This document shows, piece after piece, positions 7,794-14,997 of a DNA stretch of 32,340 nucleotides. A program made the position numbers and the translations under genes. Source of the DNA: Halococcus hamelinensis 100A6 (lineage in GTDB: Archaea > Halobacteriota > Halobacteria > Halobacteriales > Halococcaceae); contig NZ_AOMB01000025.1 in the NCBI RefSeq assembly GCF_000336675.1, positions 27,971-60,310 of the forward strand, read 5' to 3'. The notes under the pieces were generated by a model. The model did not search any database, was not told the DNA's origin, and saw only the letters and a list, made by a program, of their open reading frames with translations. How positions within the stretch are numbered: position 1 is the stretch's first letter; the number at the start of each line of letters is the position of its first letter.

Positions 7794-8990
7794 CTAGCCG
7801 GTTTCGGCCGGAAGTCGAAACGTGAGCAACGTGACGACGGCCATGAGGAGTGCCAACGAGAGATAGCCCTCGTCGAAGAAGCCGCGTTCGGCTACAGCGC
7901 CGAAGAGCACCGGCCCCATCGACGCCAGCAAGGACGCGCTCGATCTGACGGCCCCCAACCCGGTGCCCTCTATCTCCGGTGGGATCGTCTCGGAGAGGTA
8001 CGACTGGGTGATCGCACCCGACCCCAACATCGAACTGATGAGAACCGTGTCCGCGGCGAGCAACCAGAACCCATCGAGGAAGGGGAGGAGGGCGAAACCG
8101 GCGATCGCCCCGCCGAGTATGGCCGGGAGCGAACGCCGGATCCCGATCACGTCGTACGCGACCCCGGCGAGCGGTTTCGCGACGATACCGAACGCGAAGA
8201 ACAGGCTGAACAGCGCGCTCGCCGTCGTCGAGGAGAACCCCTTCTCGTCGATCAGATACGTCGGGTAGAACGCCGAGAACGTCTGCAAAACCCCGATGTA
8301 CAGGGTCAGGATGACGACCATTATCACCAACGTCGGGTGATAGAGTTCTCGGAGAACGTCCGTCGCCCGCTGGAGGGTCAACTCCGTGTCCGCCGTGTCG
8401 GACGGAGCGGTCGACGGGAGCGACCGCCAGACGGCGACCGCAACCACCACGAGGAGGGGGACGACGAAGACGAGGCCGGCCTGCCACGCGAGACCGATGA
8501 GAACGCCAGCGACCAACGGGAGGACCGTCTGACCGGTATCACCTGCTGCCATCGTTATCCCCAGCACACGACCGATCCGGTCGGGATAGAGGTCCGAGAG
8601 AACGGTGATCCGGGCAACGGGGTAGAGGGAGAGTCCGGCACCGATCAGCCCGGTTGCCGCGAACAGACTCCACGTCGTCGGGGCGAGAACGACCAACGAC
8701 ACAGCACCGGCGACGGTCACCAGTCCCGCCGTCAGTATCGTCCGCTCACCGTACCGATCGGCCAGCACGCCGCCCGGAACCTGCCCGATCGCGTAGGTGA
8801 TCCAGATGAGGGTGACCAACAAGCCGGCAGTGGTGAGCGTGAGGTCGAAGCTCTCGCTCAACGAGGGCAACAACACCGGATAGATCATCCGCGTCCCGTT
8901 CAGGAGGCCCCATCCGAGCGCTATCGCGATTAGTTGCTTCCCTTTTCCGCCGGCCCACAGTCTTCCTATTTCCTGTCGGAGAGAGATCAG
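7794..8990 (-). CDS. MFS transporter, start codon unclear
   Basis: A major facilitator superfamily membrane transporter of about 400 residues with 12 predicted membrane segments. The loop-2 motif is visible as GGVLADRYGERTIL. The first ATG in frame is at 8888, but the frame stays open upstream to a TAG near 9026 and encodes what looks like the missing start of membrane segment 1 (KQLIAIALGWGLLNGTRMIYPVLLP), preceded by LRQEIGRLWAGGKG, a usual haloarchaeal MFS N-terminus. No ATG, GTG or TTG exists in that extension. A CTG at 8990 would give an N-terminus of normal length. The gene therefore either uses CTG, lost its start by mutation, or carries a frameshift further up. The substrate is unknown. 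A TATA-like GTTATTGA (9033-9040) may be the promoter. Confidence 0.82.
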   Translation of the reverse strand: MISLRQEIGRLWAGGKGKQLIAIALGWGLLNGTRMIYPVLLPSLSESFDLTLTTAGLLVTLIWITYAIGQVPGGVLADRYGERTILTAGLVTVAGAVSLVVLAPTTWSLFAATGLIGAGLSLYPVARITVLSDLYPDRIGRVLGITMAAGDTGQTVLPLVAGVLIGLAWQAGLVFVVPLLVVVAVAVWRSLPSTAPSDTADTELTLQRATDVLRELYHPTLVIMVVILTLYIGVLQTFSAFYPTYLIDEKGFSSTTASALFSLFFAFGIVAKPLAGVAYDVIGIRRSLPAILGGAIAGFALLPFLDGFWLLAADTVLISSMLGSGAITQSYLSETIPPEIEGTGLGAVRSSASLLASMGPVLFGAVAERGFFDEGYLSLALLMAVVTLLTFRLPAETG

Positions 8991-9269
8991 CGTGTTTGAC
9001 GACCCCAGTTGCTCGCTTCTACCCTAGTCGGGTCAATAACGCTTGCAGTGCCAGCACGAAAATCCGGTTACTGAGACAGAATGATGGGATTTCGAAGGGT
9101 GGTAGCACCGTGGTTGGTCGCGGATATGGCCGAGCGTGCGGGACCAGTCGTCACGTGACTGCTGACGAGCGGTGCTCAGGACCCTCTCGAATTCCGGCTG
9201 CCGACCGACTCGATAGCTGGACGGCGCGAGAGCGGTACGACACTCGGATACCCGCTTGTCGTCGAGACC

Positions 9270-9275
9270 TTTTAT
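9270..9275 (+). promoter_or_regulatory. Box A for the zinc-ribbon/UspA group
   Basis: TTTTAT lies 25 bases before the ATG at 9298. This supports the short zinc-ribbon reading frame as the first gene of the transcript. Confidence 0.6.
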
Positions 9276-9297
9276 GCGACGAGCGCCAAGCGAGGCT

Positions 9298-9411
9298 ATG
9301 GGTGAGCGTGCGTGTTACCTGGCCATCTGTCCCCGCTGTGACCTCCGGGTGTCCATCGCGGAGACGGAGTGCCCCGACTGTGGGGCCGAGATCGACGAGG
9401 GGAATCCCTGA
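9298..9411 (+). CDS. 37-residue zinc-ribbon protein
   Basis: A very short gene encoding MGERACYLAICPRC and onwards, with two CxxC knuckles: C11/C14 (CPRC) and C25/C28 (CPDC). That is the layout of a single zinc ribbon. It has a box A at the correct leaderless spacing and ends 19 bases before the UspA gene, so the two are probably co-transcribed. Small zinc-ribbon proteins are common in haloarchaea; some act in regulation or protein contact, but the role here is unknown. Confidence rests on the paired motifs, promoter and acidic composition. Confidence 0.75.
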   Translation: MGERACYLAICPRCDLRVSIAETECPDCGAEIDEGNP

Positions 9412-9430
9412 GGATCGTGTACTCGTATCT

Positions 9431-9850
9431 ATGACGGAACGGGTACTCGTCCCGCTCACGGACTCGAATCACGCATGGCCGGGGCTCGAGTACGCACTCG
9501 AACTGTATCCGGAGGCGGACGTCACGGTGATAAACGTCGTCGACCCGGCGGGAGCGGGCTATGGAGAACGTTCGTCCGGCGACGAAAACGAACGAGGGAC
9601 TCCGGAGGATCAAGCAGCGGAGTTGTTCACGGCGGCGACCGACCTGGCGAACGAATCCGGGAGGGAACTCACCACGACCCTCATAGAGGGTCGCCCCGCA
9701 GCGGCGATCGTCGACCACTCGGAGGACCACTCCTTCGATGCGATCGTAATGGGAAGTCGCGGGCGGTCCGGCGTTTCCCGCGTCCTCCTCGGAAGCGTCG
9801 CCGGAACCGTCGTAGAGAACGCTTCGGTGCCGGTCACCGTCGTACCGTGA
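9431..9850 (+). CDS. Universal stress protein UspA family
   Basis: A 139-residue single-domain Usp. The N-terminal strand ERVLVPLTDSNHAWPGLEYALEL is typical. The ATP-binding signature G-2x-G-9x-G-S is complete in MGSRGRSGVSRVLLGSVA, so it is probably of the ATP-binding type. The upstream in-frame reading to 8996 was not used because that stretch is Arg/Ser-rich and contains the zinc-ribbon gene and its promoter. It follows the zinc-ribbon gene by 19 bases and precedes the HPP gene by 19 bases, forming a likely three-gene transcript. Usp proteins are linked to stress survival and often to the control of neighbouring transporters. Confidence 0.93.
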   Translation: MTERVLVPLTDSNHAWPGLEYALELYPEADVTVINVVDPAGAGYGERSSGDENERGTPEDQAAELFTAATDLANESGRELTTTLIEGRPAAAIVDHSEDHSFDAIVMGSRGRSGVSRVLLGSVAGTVVENASVPVTVVP

Positions 9851-9869
9851 GTCCCCGTTGGCCGGAGCG

Positions 9870-10379
9870 ATGAACGACCGGATAGCGACGAGCCTTCACA
9901 CGGGACTCCTGATCGCGATTCTGGGGATGCTCACGTGGGCGAGCGGGTTGCCGACGTTGTTCCCGAGTTTGGGCCCGTCGGCGTTCGTTCTCGCGATGTT
10001 CCCCGAGAGCGAAGCGAGCAACCCGAAGCGGGTGATAGGAAGCCACGTCCTCGGGGTGGTCGCTGGCTTTCTCGCGTACCATCTGTTTGCCCCGGGAATC
10101 GTCGTGACGGGCCCCATTCCCCCGTTTTCGCTCGTTGGACTTCGATTGGCCGTGAGCAGCGTCGTCGCGATCGTCTTGACCGTGACCGGTATGCTCCACT
10201 TCGGGATCCGTCATCCGCCAGCCTGTGCGACGACGCTCATCGTCGCACTCGGGTTGCTCCCGACCGTTTCCGACGGGGTGGTCATCGTCGTTGCCGTCGT
10301 CGTCATCGTCGCCGTTCAGTTGCTCCTGCTTCGTATCGACGAGTTCCTCGGAGACGTCACGAACACGAGCCTCTCGTAG
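9870..10379 (+). CDS. HPP family membrane protein
   Basis: A 169-residue integral membrane protein of the HPP family. The family blocks are visible as LFPSLGPSAFVLAMFPESEASNP with RVIGSHVLGVVAG, and the name-giving motif in GIRHPPACATTLIVALG. Four to five membrane segments are predicted, including a strongly hydrophobic C-terminal one (VVIVVAVVVIVAVQLLLL). The ATG at 9870 was preferred over a TTG at 9858. The family has been linked to nitrite transport in cyanobacteria and chloroplasts; since FNT genes lie on both sides, a role in nitrite or similar anion movement is a reasonable inference, not shown. It is convergent with the second FNT gene, only 14 bases apart. Confidence 0.9.
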   Translation: MNDRIATSLHTGLLIAILGMLTWASGLPTLFPSLGPSAFVLAMFPESEASNPKRVIGSHVLGVVAGFLAYHLFAPGIVVTGPIPPFSLVGLRLAVSSVVAIVLTVTGMLHFGIRHPPACATTLIVALGLLPTVSDGVVIVVAVVVIVAVQLLLLRIDEFLGDVTNTSLS

Positions 10380-10393
10380 GCCGGAACGAACTG

Positions 10394-11245
10394 TCAGGAG
10401 TCGCCGGTCGTCTCGGCCTCGAAGTCCACGTCCTGTTGTTCGCCGGCGAGTTCGATATGGCCGTAGTTGAGCAACCCGACGAAGACGGCTCCCCCGATGA
10501 TATTCCCGACCGTCGTCCAGAGGAGGAAGTGCACGAAGTCCCCGATGGTCACTCCCTGGCCCAGGAAGATCGCGGAGACCACCTCGGTCGTTCCGAGGAT
10601 GGCGTGATGGAACGGGCCGAAGCCGATCGCCCCGGTGACGAGTAGTGTGAACACGATCCGTCCGACCGTATCACGGCTCGCCGCGACGAGCCAGGTGGTC
10701 ATCCCCATGAGCCAACCGGCCACGACGCCGCTCAGGAGGATCGTCCACCACGGCAGTGGCACTAACGCATCCGCGAGCGTTCCGAACGCCGATGGCGACA
10801 CGATCCCCATCGACGGTCCGAGAGTGGCGATGAGACCGGCAAATATCACGCATCCAAGCAGGTTCGAAACGTACGTTGCACCCCAGAGCCCGCCGAGGTC
10901 GCCGAGCGATGCCCGGCGGTCGAGAACCGGGAGCACAGCCATCGTGGAGTGGGCGGTGAACAACTCCGTTTGCCCGAGAACCACGAACAGGAACGCTATC
11001 GAGGAGAGGCTTCCCAGCGCGATCTGCTGGACCAACTGGGATTCGAACCCACCGGAAAACGTCAGTGCCATCCCCATGAACAGCGCACCGAAACTCAGAT
11101 TCAACCCCGCCGCGAGCCCGGACAGGAAGACTCCCGTCACTGGGCGAGCGATCTCCTGGAGCGCTTCTTCCATCTCCCGTTCGAGGATGTTCTGATACGA
11201 GAGGGACCCACCGGAGGGCTCGTCGCTTCCCGTCTCAGTACTCAT
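10394..11245 (-). CDS. Formate/nitrite transporter (FNT) family protein, copy 2
   Basis: A 283-residue FNT family anion channel. Membrane segments begin after a soluble helix (LEREMEEALQEIARPVTGVFLSGLAAGLNLSFGALFMGMAL). The pore histidine is probably in GPFHHAILGTTE, and the end motif TVGNIIGGAVFVGLLNYGH matches copy 1. It lacks the long acidic N-terminal extension of copy 1, so the two are diverged paralogues and not a recent duplication. The 3' end faces the HPP gene. A possible small reading frame overlaps its start by ATGA (11242-11460). The anion is unknown; formate, nitrite and hydrosulfide are all carried by family members. Confidence 0.9.
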   Translation of the reverse strand: MSTETGSDEPSGGSLSYQNILEREMEEALQEIARPVTGVFLSGLAAGLNLSFGALFMGMALTFSGGFESQLVQQIALGSLSSIAFLFVVLGQTELFTAHSTMAVLPVLDRRASLGDLGGLWGATYVSNLLGCVIFAGLIATLGPSMGIVSPSAFGTLADALVPLPWWTILLSGVVAGWLMGMTTWLVAASRDTVGRIVFTLLVTGAIGFGPFHHAILGTTEVVSAIFLGQGVTIGDFVHFLLWTTVGNIIGGAVFVGLLNYGHIELAGEQQDVDFEAETTGDS

Positions 11246-11460
11246 TCAACGACACCAACACGGTTTGGCGACGATACCGGTCCCGACGGTAAGTCGGTTG
11301 GGCTTGCTGGGGACCACCTCCGGGCAATTCCCCGGTCGAATCCGGCCGTGAGCCAGAACACGAGGTAGGATGTCACGAGAACGAGTGTCCGGTGGCATCG
11401 CTGCAGCAAGGCGACCGAACCCCGTTCGAGAACGGTGTGCTCCGTCGCCCTCACTAGCAT
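11242..11460 (-). CDS. Possible small membrane protein upstream of FNT copy 2
   Basis: A 72-residue reading frame with one hydrophobic stretch (TLVLVTSYLVFWLTAG) whose TGA overlaps the FNT start as ATGA, a common layout for coupled genes. Against it: G/C at third codon positions is only about 60-65%, the C-terminal half is P/S-rich, and I recognise no family. It may be a chance frame in the FNT leader region. Confidence 0.25.
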   Translation of the reverse strand: MLVRATEHTVLERGSVALLQRCHRTLVLVTSYLVFWLTAGFDRGIARRWSPASPTDLPSGPVSSPNRVGVVE

Positions 11461-11619
11461 GTGACGTCCCAAATACGAACGTATTGAGCACGGTCAGGGA
11501 GCCGAGCGAGTTGGGAACCGAGTGAATTCGTCGTTAGCGTGCCGAATCCGGGTCCTCGTTTTCGAGGTGTGGCGAGAAGCCCACTCCGTGTTCGCGTAGC
11601 TGTAAACGAACCAGAACCA
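11461..11619. other. Remainder of the 11246-11648 intergenic region
   Basis: Apart from the palindrome and the iron-type operator/promoter near 11620-11643, I see nothing gene-like here. Confidence 0.35.
11472..11485. promoter_or_regulatory. 14-bp palindrome, possible operator
   Basis: AATACG-AA-CGTATT is a perfect inverted repeat in the 400-base gap between FNT copy 2 and the substrate-binding protein gene. It may bind a dimeric regulator. No partner can be named. Confidence 0.35.
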
Positions 11620-11627
11620 CTATAACG
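11620..11627 (+). promoter_or_regulatory. Box A for the iron-type substrate-binding protein
   Basis: CTATAACG lies about 26 bases before the ATG at 11649, directly followed by the DtxR-like palindrome. Confidence 0.6.
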
Positions 11628-11629
11628 TT

Positions 11630-11643
11630 TTAGGCGAGCCTAA
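11630..11643. promoter_or_regulatory. DtxR/SirR-like iron operator
   Basis: TTAGGC-GA-GCCTAA is a perfect palindrome matching the core of DtxR/IdeR-type metal-regulator sites (TTAGG...CCTAA), which haloarchaeal SirR/Idr regulators also use. It sits between box A and the start codon of a leaderless gene, so a bound repressor would block transcription start. This predicts repression when iron (or manganese) is plentiful. Confidence 0.7.
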
Positions 11644-11648
11644 TAATC

Positions 11649-12905
11649 ATGGGCCACGAGTCCGCTCGGCGAACGGAACCGGCACGACGCGATTACCTCC
11701 GATATAGTGGCGCGATACTCGGCGGTGGCGTGCTCGCGGGTTGTACTGGCGGTGGGACCGATGGGAACGCTTCGAATGCCAGTAGCGGCGGGGCGAACGG
11801 GTCGGACGCCACTGCGAACAACTCCGGGACGAGCGGTTCGAACGCATCCGACGATTCGGGTGCGCAAGCAGGTGATGGACGAAATTCGTACAGCGTCGAG
11901 ATGGCCCCGATGGGAACGGTCGAATTCCAAAGCCCGCCGGAGAGCGTGTTTACGGTCCTCCTTCACCACGCGGACATGGCGCTCGCACTCGGCTACGGCG
12001 ACTCGCTCACCGGGATGTACAACCCGGAGGGGTTCGAGGAGAGCTACAACACGCTTCTCGAACGGCTCGATGGGGTCTCGGTCGACTGGTCGGACCTCGT
12101 CGATACGTACAATCCCGACAAGGAACTCCTCTACGAACTCGATAGCGACATCCACCTCGAAGACCCCGCGAACATGGTCCTGATGGACGCGTGGGAGACC
12201 GAAGACGTCGAGGAGATCCGGACGAACGTCTCACCGTGGTTCGGTAACTCGCTCAGCCGTAATCACAGCGAGCCACCGAAGGGATGGGCCGACCGGTATC
12301 GGTACTACACCCTCTGGGAGATCTTCGGTAAGGTCGCGGAGGTCTTCCAGGAAGGGACACGGTACGAGGCTCTCTCCGAGATCCACACGAACCTCCTCTC
12401 GACTATCGAATCCGGTCTTCCACAGTCCGACGACCGGCCGCGTACGGCACGAGTGCTCCTGCGAAAGGGGATCTGGGTCTATCAGATGAACGGGCCGGGC
12501 ACCGTTCGAGCGCATACTCGCGTGTTCGACGTCGAGGATGCGCTTGCCGACGTGCCGAACGCGAGCCAGATCGACATCGAGGGGCTTGCCGAAGCCGACC
12601 CGGAGGTCGTCCTCGTCGACGGTGGGTTGGGCCCGGAGTGGACGTCGACCAAACAGCAGCTCACGGACGAACCGGCCGCCCAGAGCATCACGGCTGTGGA
12701 AAACGACCAGGTCTATCCGATCGGTGTCCGATACGGCGGCCCGGTGATGAACGTCTTCCAACTCGAAACGATCGCCAAACAGCTGTTCCCGGAGCAGTTC
12801 GGCGAGTGGCCAGCCTACGACGGTGGCCCGTATCCGGAGTTTCCGGAGGACGAACAGCTCTTCGACCGCCAGCGCATGGTGGACGTCATCAACGGGGACC
12901 TCTAG
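11649..12905 (+). CDS. Iron/siderophore-type ABC transporter substrate-binding lipoprotein
   Basis: A 418-residue secreted binding protein. The N-terminus has a Tat-type RRDYLRY (13-19), a hydrophobic core, and lipobox LAGC with C32 as anchor, then a Gly/Ser/Asn/Asp-rich linker to about residue 75. The binding domain has the class III (BtuF/FhuD-like) look: PPESVFTVLLHHADMALALGYGDSLTGM, IDIEGLAEADPEVVLVDGG, and the closing VMNVFQLETIAKQLFPEQF. Positions of ligand residues cannot be assigned. It starts six bases after a DtxR-like operator and is probably induced by low iron. No permease or ATPase gene is adjacent, so it must work with subunits encoded elsewhere. Ferric siderophore is the likely ligand by regulation; haem or cobalamin remain possible. 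Confidence 0.82.
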   Translation: MGHESARRTEPARRDYLRYSGAILGGGVLAGCTGGGTDGNASNASSGGANGSDATANNSGTSGSNASDDSGAQAGDGRNSYSVEMAPMGTVEFQSPPESVFTVLLHHADMALALGYGDSLTGMYNPEGFEESYNTLLERLDGVSVDWSDLVDTYNPDKELLYELDSDIHLEDPANMVLMDAWETEDVEEIRTNVSPWFGNSLSRNHSEPPKGWADRYRYYTLWEIFGKVAEVFQEGTRYEALSEIHTNLLSTIESGLPQSDDRPRTARVLLRKGIWVYQMNGPGTVRAHTRVFDVEDALADVPNASQIDIEGLAEADPEVVLVDGGLGPEWTSTKQQLTDEPAAQSITAVENDQVYPIGVRYGGPVMNVFQLETIAKQLFPEQFGEWPAYDGGPYPEFPEDEQLFDRQRMVDVINGDL

Positions 12906-12975
12906 CGACGGGTTTCCGATCGCCCCGGAAAACACACCCTTATCCGAATGGCGTCGTTCCACTGCCCACGAACCG

Positions 12976-14127
12976 ATGAGACGTGCCTTAGTGCTGAACG
13001 CCGAACGTCGGCAGGCGTTGGCGGCGATACGTAGTCTCGGCCGGCAGGGGATCGCCGTCACGGCGATGGCCGAACAGCGGTTCACCGCCGGCGGTCTCTC
13101 GAAGTACACCGAGCGTTCGATACGCTACCCGAACCCCCGCGACCACGAAGCGGCCTTCCTCGACGTCCTCCTCGACGAGCTCCAGCGGCGGGAGTACGAC
13201 CTACTCCTTGCGGGGAACAATCAGACGGTAGTGCCCGTCGTAGAGTCCCGTGACCGACTGGAACCGTACGTAACCGTTCCCCACCCCGAGTACGCGACGT
13301 TGATGCGTGGACTGGACAAGGGACGGACGATGATGGCCGCGCGCGAGGCGGGTATCCCCCACCCGACGACGCTGACCCCGGACGAACTGGACCTGGACGC
13401 GGTCGAGTCGGCGCTCGACTATCCGGTCGTGGTCAAGCCACGGACGGCCGCCGGCCGGCAAGGGGTGTCGGTCTGTGACTCCGCCGCTGAACTCGAACGC
13501 GTCTACGAACGGACCCGCCGCCAGCACGGGCCGCTACTCGTACAGGAGTTCATCCCGAACGGCGGCGAATGCGGTGTGTACGTACTCTATGACGGTGATT
13601 CGGAGCGCAGGGCACACGTCGTCCAACGACGTCTACGGACCGTTCCCCCGGAGGGTGGACTGAGCACCTATCGCGAAACGTTCGAGAGCCCCGAACTGGT
13701 CTCGCTCGCGGACGACTTCCTCTCGGCGCTCGACTGGACGGGTGTGGCACACGTCGAGTTCCGCATCGACCCGCGGAACGGCGAGCCGAAACTCATCGAG
13801 ATCAACCCCCACTTCTGGCACAGCCTTCCCCACGCCATCGCCTCCGGCGTCGACTTCCCGTACTTGCTGTACCAGCTAGCGGTCGAGGGGGAGTGCGAGA
13901 CGGTCGAGGGGTACCAGGTGGGCGTACGGAGCCAGTGGCTCATCGGGGAACTCGCACACGTACTGGCGAGCGAGAACGCGCTCGAAGCCGGACGCGGGGT
14001 CGTCCGGGCGGCAGCCACGAACCGAAACTACGATATCGCGTCGGCGAGCGACCCGCTGGCGATGGGCGGGAGTCTGCTGGGCGAGGGCTACAACTTCGTG
14101 AAGCGCCGCCTCCCGAAACCCTTGTGA
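12976..14127 (+). CDS. ATP-grasp domain ligase
   Basis: A 383-residue protein with a pre-ATP-grasp domain (MRRALVLNAERRQALAAIRSLGRQG) and an ATP-grasp core: YPVVVKPRTAAGRQGVSV (ATP-loop lysine), LLVQEFIPNGGE, and the metal site HVEFRIDPRNGEPKLIEINPHFW. Such enzymes join a carboxylate to an amine through an acyl-phosphate using ATP. The ATG at 12976 was chosen because the pre-ATP-grasp strand begins there and the upstream residues belong to another frame of the binding-protein gene. CTTATCC about 33 bases upstream is a weak box A. It follows the iron-regulated gene by 70 bases and precedes a tyrosine phosphatase by 57, so a shared transcript is possible. The substrate is unknown. Confidence 0.87.
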   Translation: MRRALVLNAERRQALAAIRSLGRQGIAVTAMAEQRFTAGGLSKYTERSIRYPNPRDHEAAFLDVLLDELQRREYDLLLAGNNQTVVPVVESRDRLEPYVTVPHPEYATLMRGLDKGRTMMAAREAGIPHPTTLTPDELDLDAVESALDYPVVVKPRTAAGRQGVSVCDSAAELERVYERTRRQHGPLLVQEFIPNGGECGVYVLYDGDSERRAHVVQRRLRTVPPEGGLSTYRETFESPELVSLADDFLSALDWTGVAHVEFRIDPRNGEPKLIEINPHFWHSLPHAIASGVDFPYLLYQLAVEGECETVEGYQVGVRSQWLIGELAHVLASENALEAGRGVVRAAATNRNYDIASASDPLAMGGSLLGEGYNFVKRRLPKPL

Positions 14128-14184
14128 GACCACGGGACCAGCTACGTCCGTGACTCCCGTTCGCGCGGCGTCGACCACCCACCT

Positions 14185-14787
14185 ATGACGCTCCCGATTC
14201 CGACGAACCTCTCCCAGCTGACGACGTACCTCCGACAGGGCAAACGTCGGCTAACGATCGAGGTCTGGCGGCTGTGGCTACAGCGAAAGAACGATGCTCG
14301 GCCCACGAACCCACCCACGCTCGCCTCGTTGCCGCCCGAGCCGACGGTCCTCTTTCTCTGTTTCGGGAACATCTGCCGGAGTCCGATGGCCGAGCGGTTT
14401 CTCAGGAACCGATTGACGGAGATCGGCCGCGAGGGGGGTACGGTGCGTTCGGCGGGGTTCGTCGAACAGGACGGCCGGTCCAGCCCGGACCCGGCGGTCA
14501 CCGTCGCGCGCGAATACGACGTGAACCTCGCCGAACACGGCGCGAAACGCGTGACGCGGGAGATGGTCGAAGACAGCGACGTCGTCTTCGTCATGGACAT
14601 GTGGAACTACTACGACATGAAAGACGCGTTCGCGGACGCGATGGACCGCGTCTACTTCCTCAAGCCCGCCGACGAGAACGGCGGTGGGTTCGAGATCCGC
14701 GACCCACACCACAGCGGCGTCAAGCGGTTCGAAACCGTCTACGGAACCATCGCCGACGCGATCGATCGACTGGTCGAATCGCGGTGA
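14185..14787 (+). CDS. Low-molecular-weight protein tyrosine phosphatase
   Basis: A 200-residue protein. Residues 1-52 are an extension with basic and hydrophobic positions (VWRLWLQRKN). The catalytic P-loop is C59-F-G-N-I-C-R65-S, matching C-x5-R, and the general acid is D173 in the DP motif of FEIRDPHHSG. MAERFLRNRL after the loop is typical. It removes phosphate from tyrosine in proteins, or acts as an arsenate reductase in related lines; the DP loop supports phosphatase. It sits directly downstream of the ATP-grasp gene, a pairing that recurs in cell-surface polymer gene clusters, though no glycosyltransferases are seen here. Confidence 0.9.
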   Translation: MTLPIPTNLSQLTTYLRQGKRRLTIEVWRLWLQRKNDARPTNPPTLASLPPEPTVLFLCFGNICRSPMAERFLRNRLTEIGREGGTVRSAGFVEQDGRSSPDPAVTVAREYDVNLAEHGAKRVTREMVEDSDVVFVMDMWNYYDMKDAFADAMDRVYFLKPADENGGGFEIRDPHHSGVKRFETVYGTIADAIDRLVESR

Positions 14788-14997
14788 GACGCGCCCGTCG
14801 TTCACACTGTGGTCGTTTGCTCCGCTTCCCGATGGCGATTCAGACCGAGCGAGAGGGTCGTACTCACTCCGTTCGCGCACTGTAGTCCCCGTTCGAATCA
14901 GGTCAGTACCGGCCGATGGCAGACGGAGGACATGGCATCCGGAGCGACCACGGAGAACGGTCCCGACGGAGCGAGCGGTGACCTACCCCTGAGCACG
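14788..14997. other. Convergent intergenic gap
   Basis: A 210-base gap lies between the phosphatase stop and the LarA-like stop on the opposite strand. No gene or clear terminator is visible. Confidence 0.4.

Noticed and set aside
9149-9158. GTCACGTGAC palindrome
   Set aside because: A 10-bp palindrome at this GC content is expected by chance, and it is not at promoter distance from a start.
8996-9430. Long N-terminal extension of the UspA frame
   Set aside because: It crosses the promoter and the separate zinc-ribbon gene and has basic, non-family residues; the Usp domain starts at 9431.
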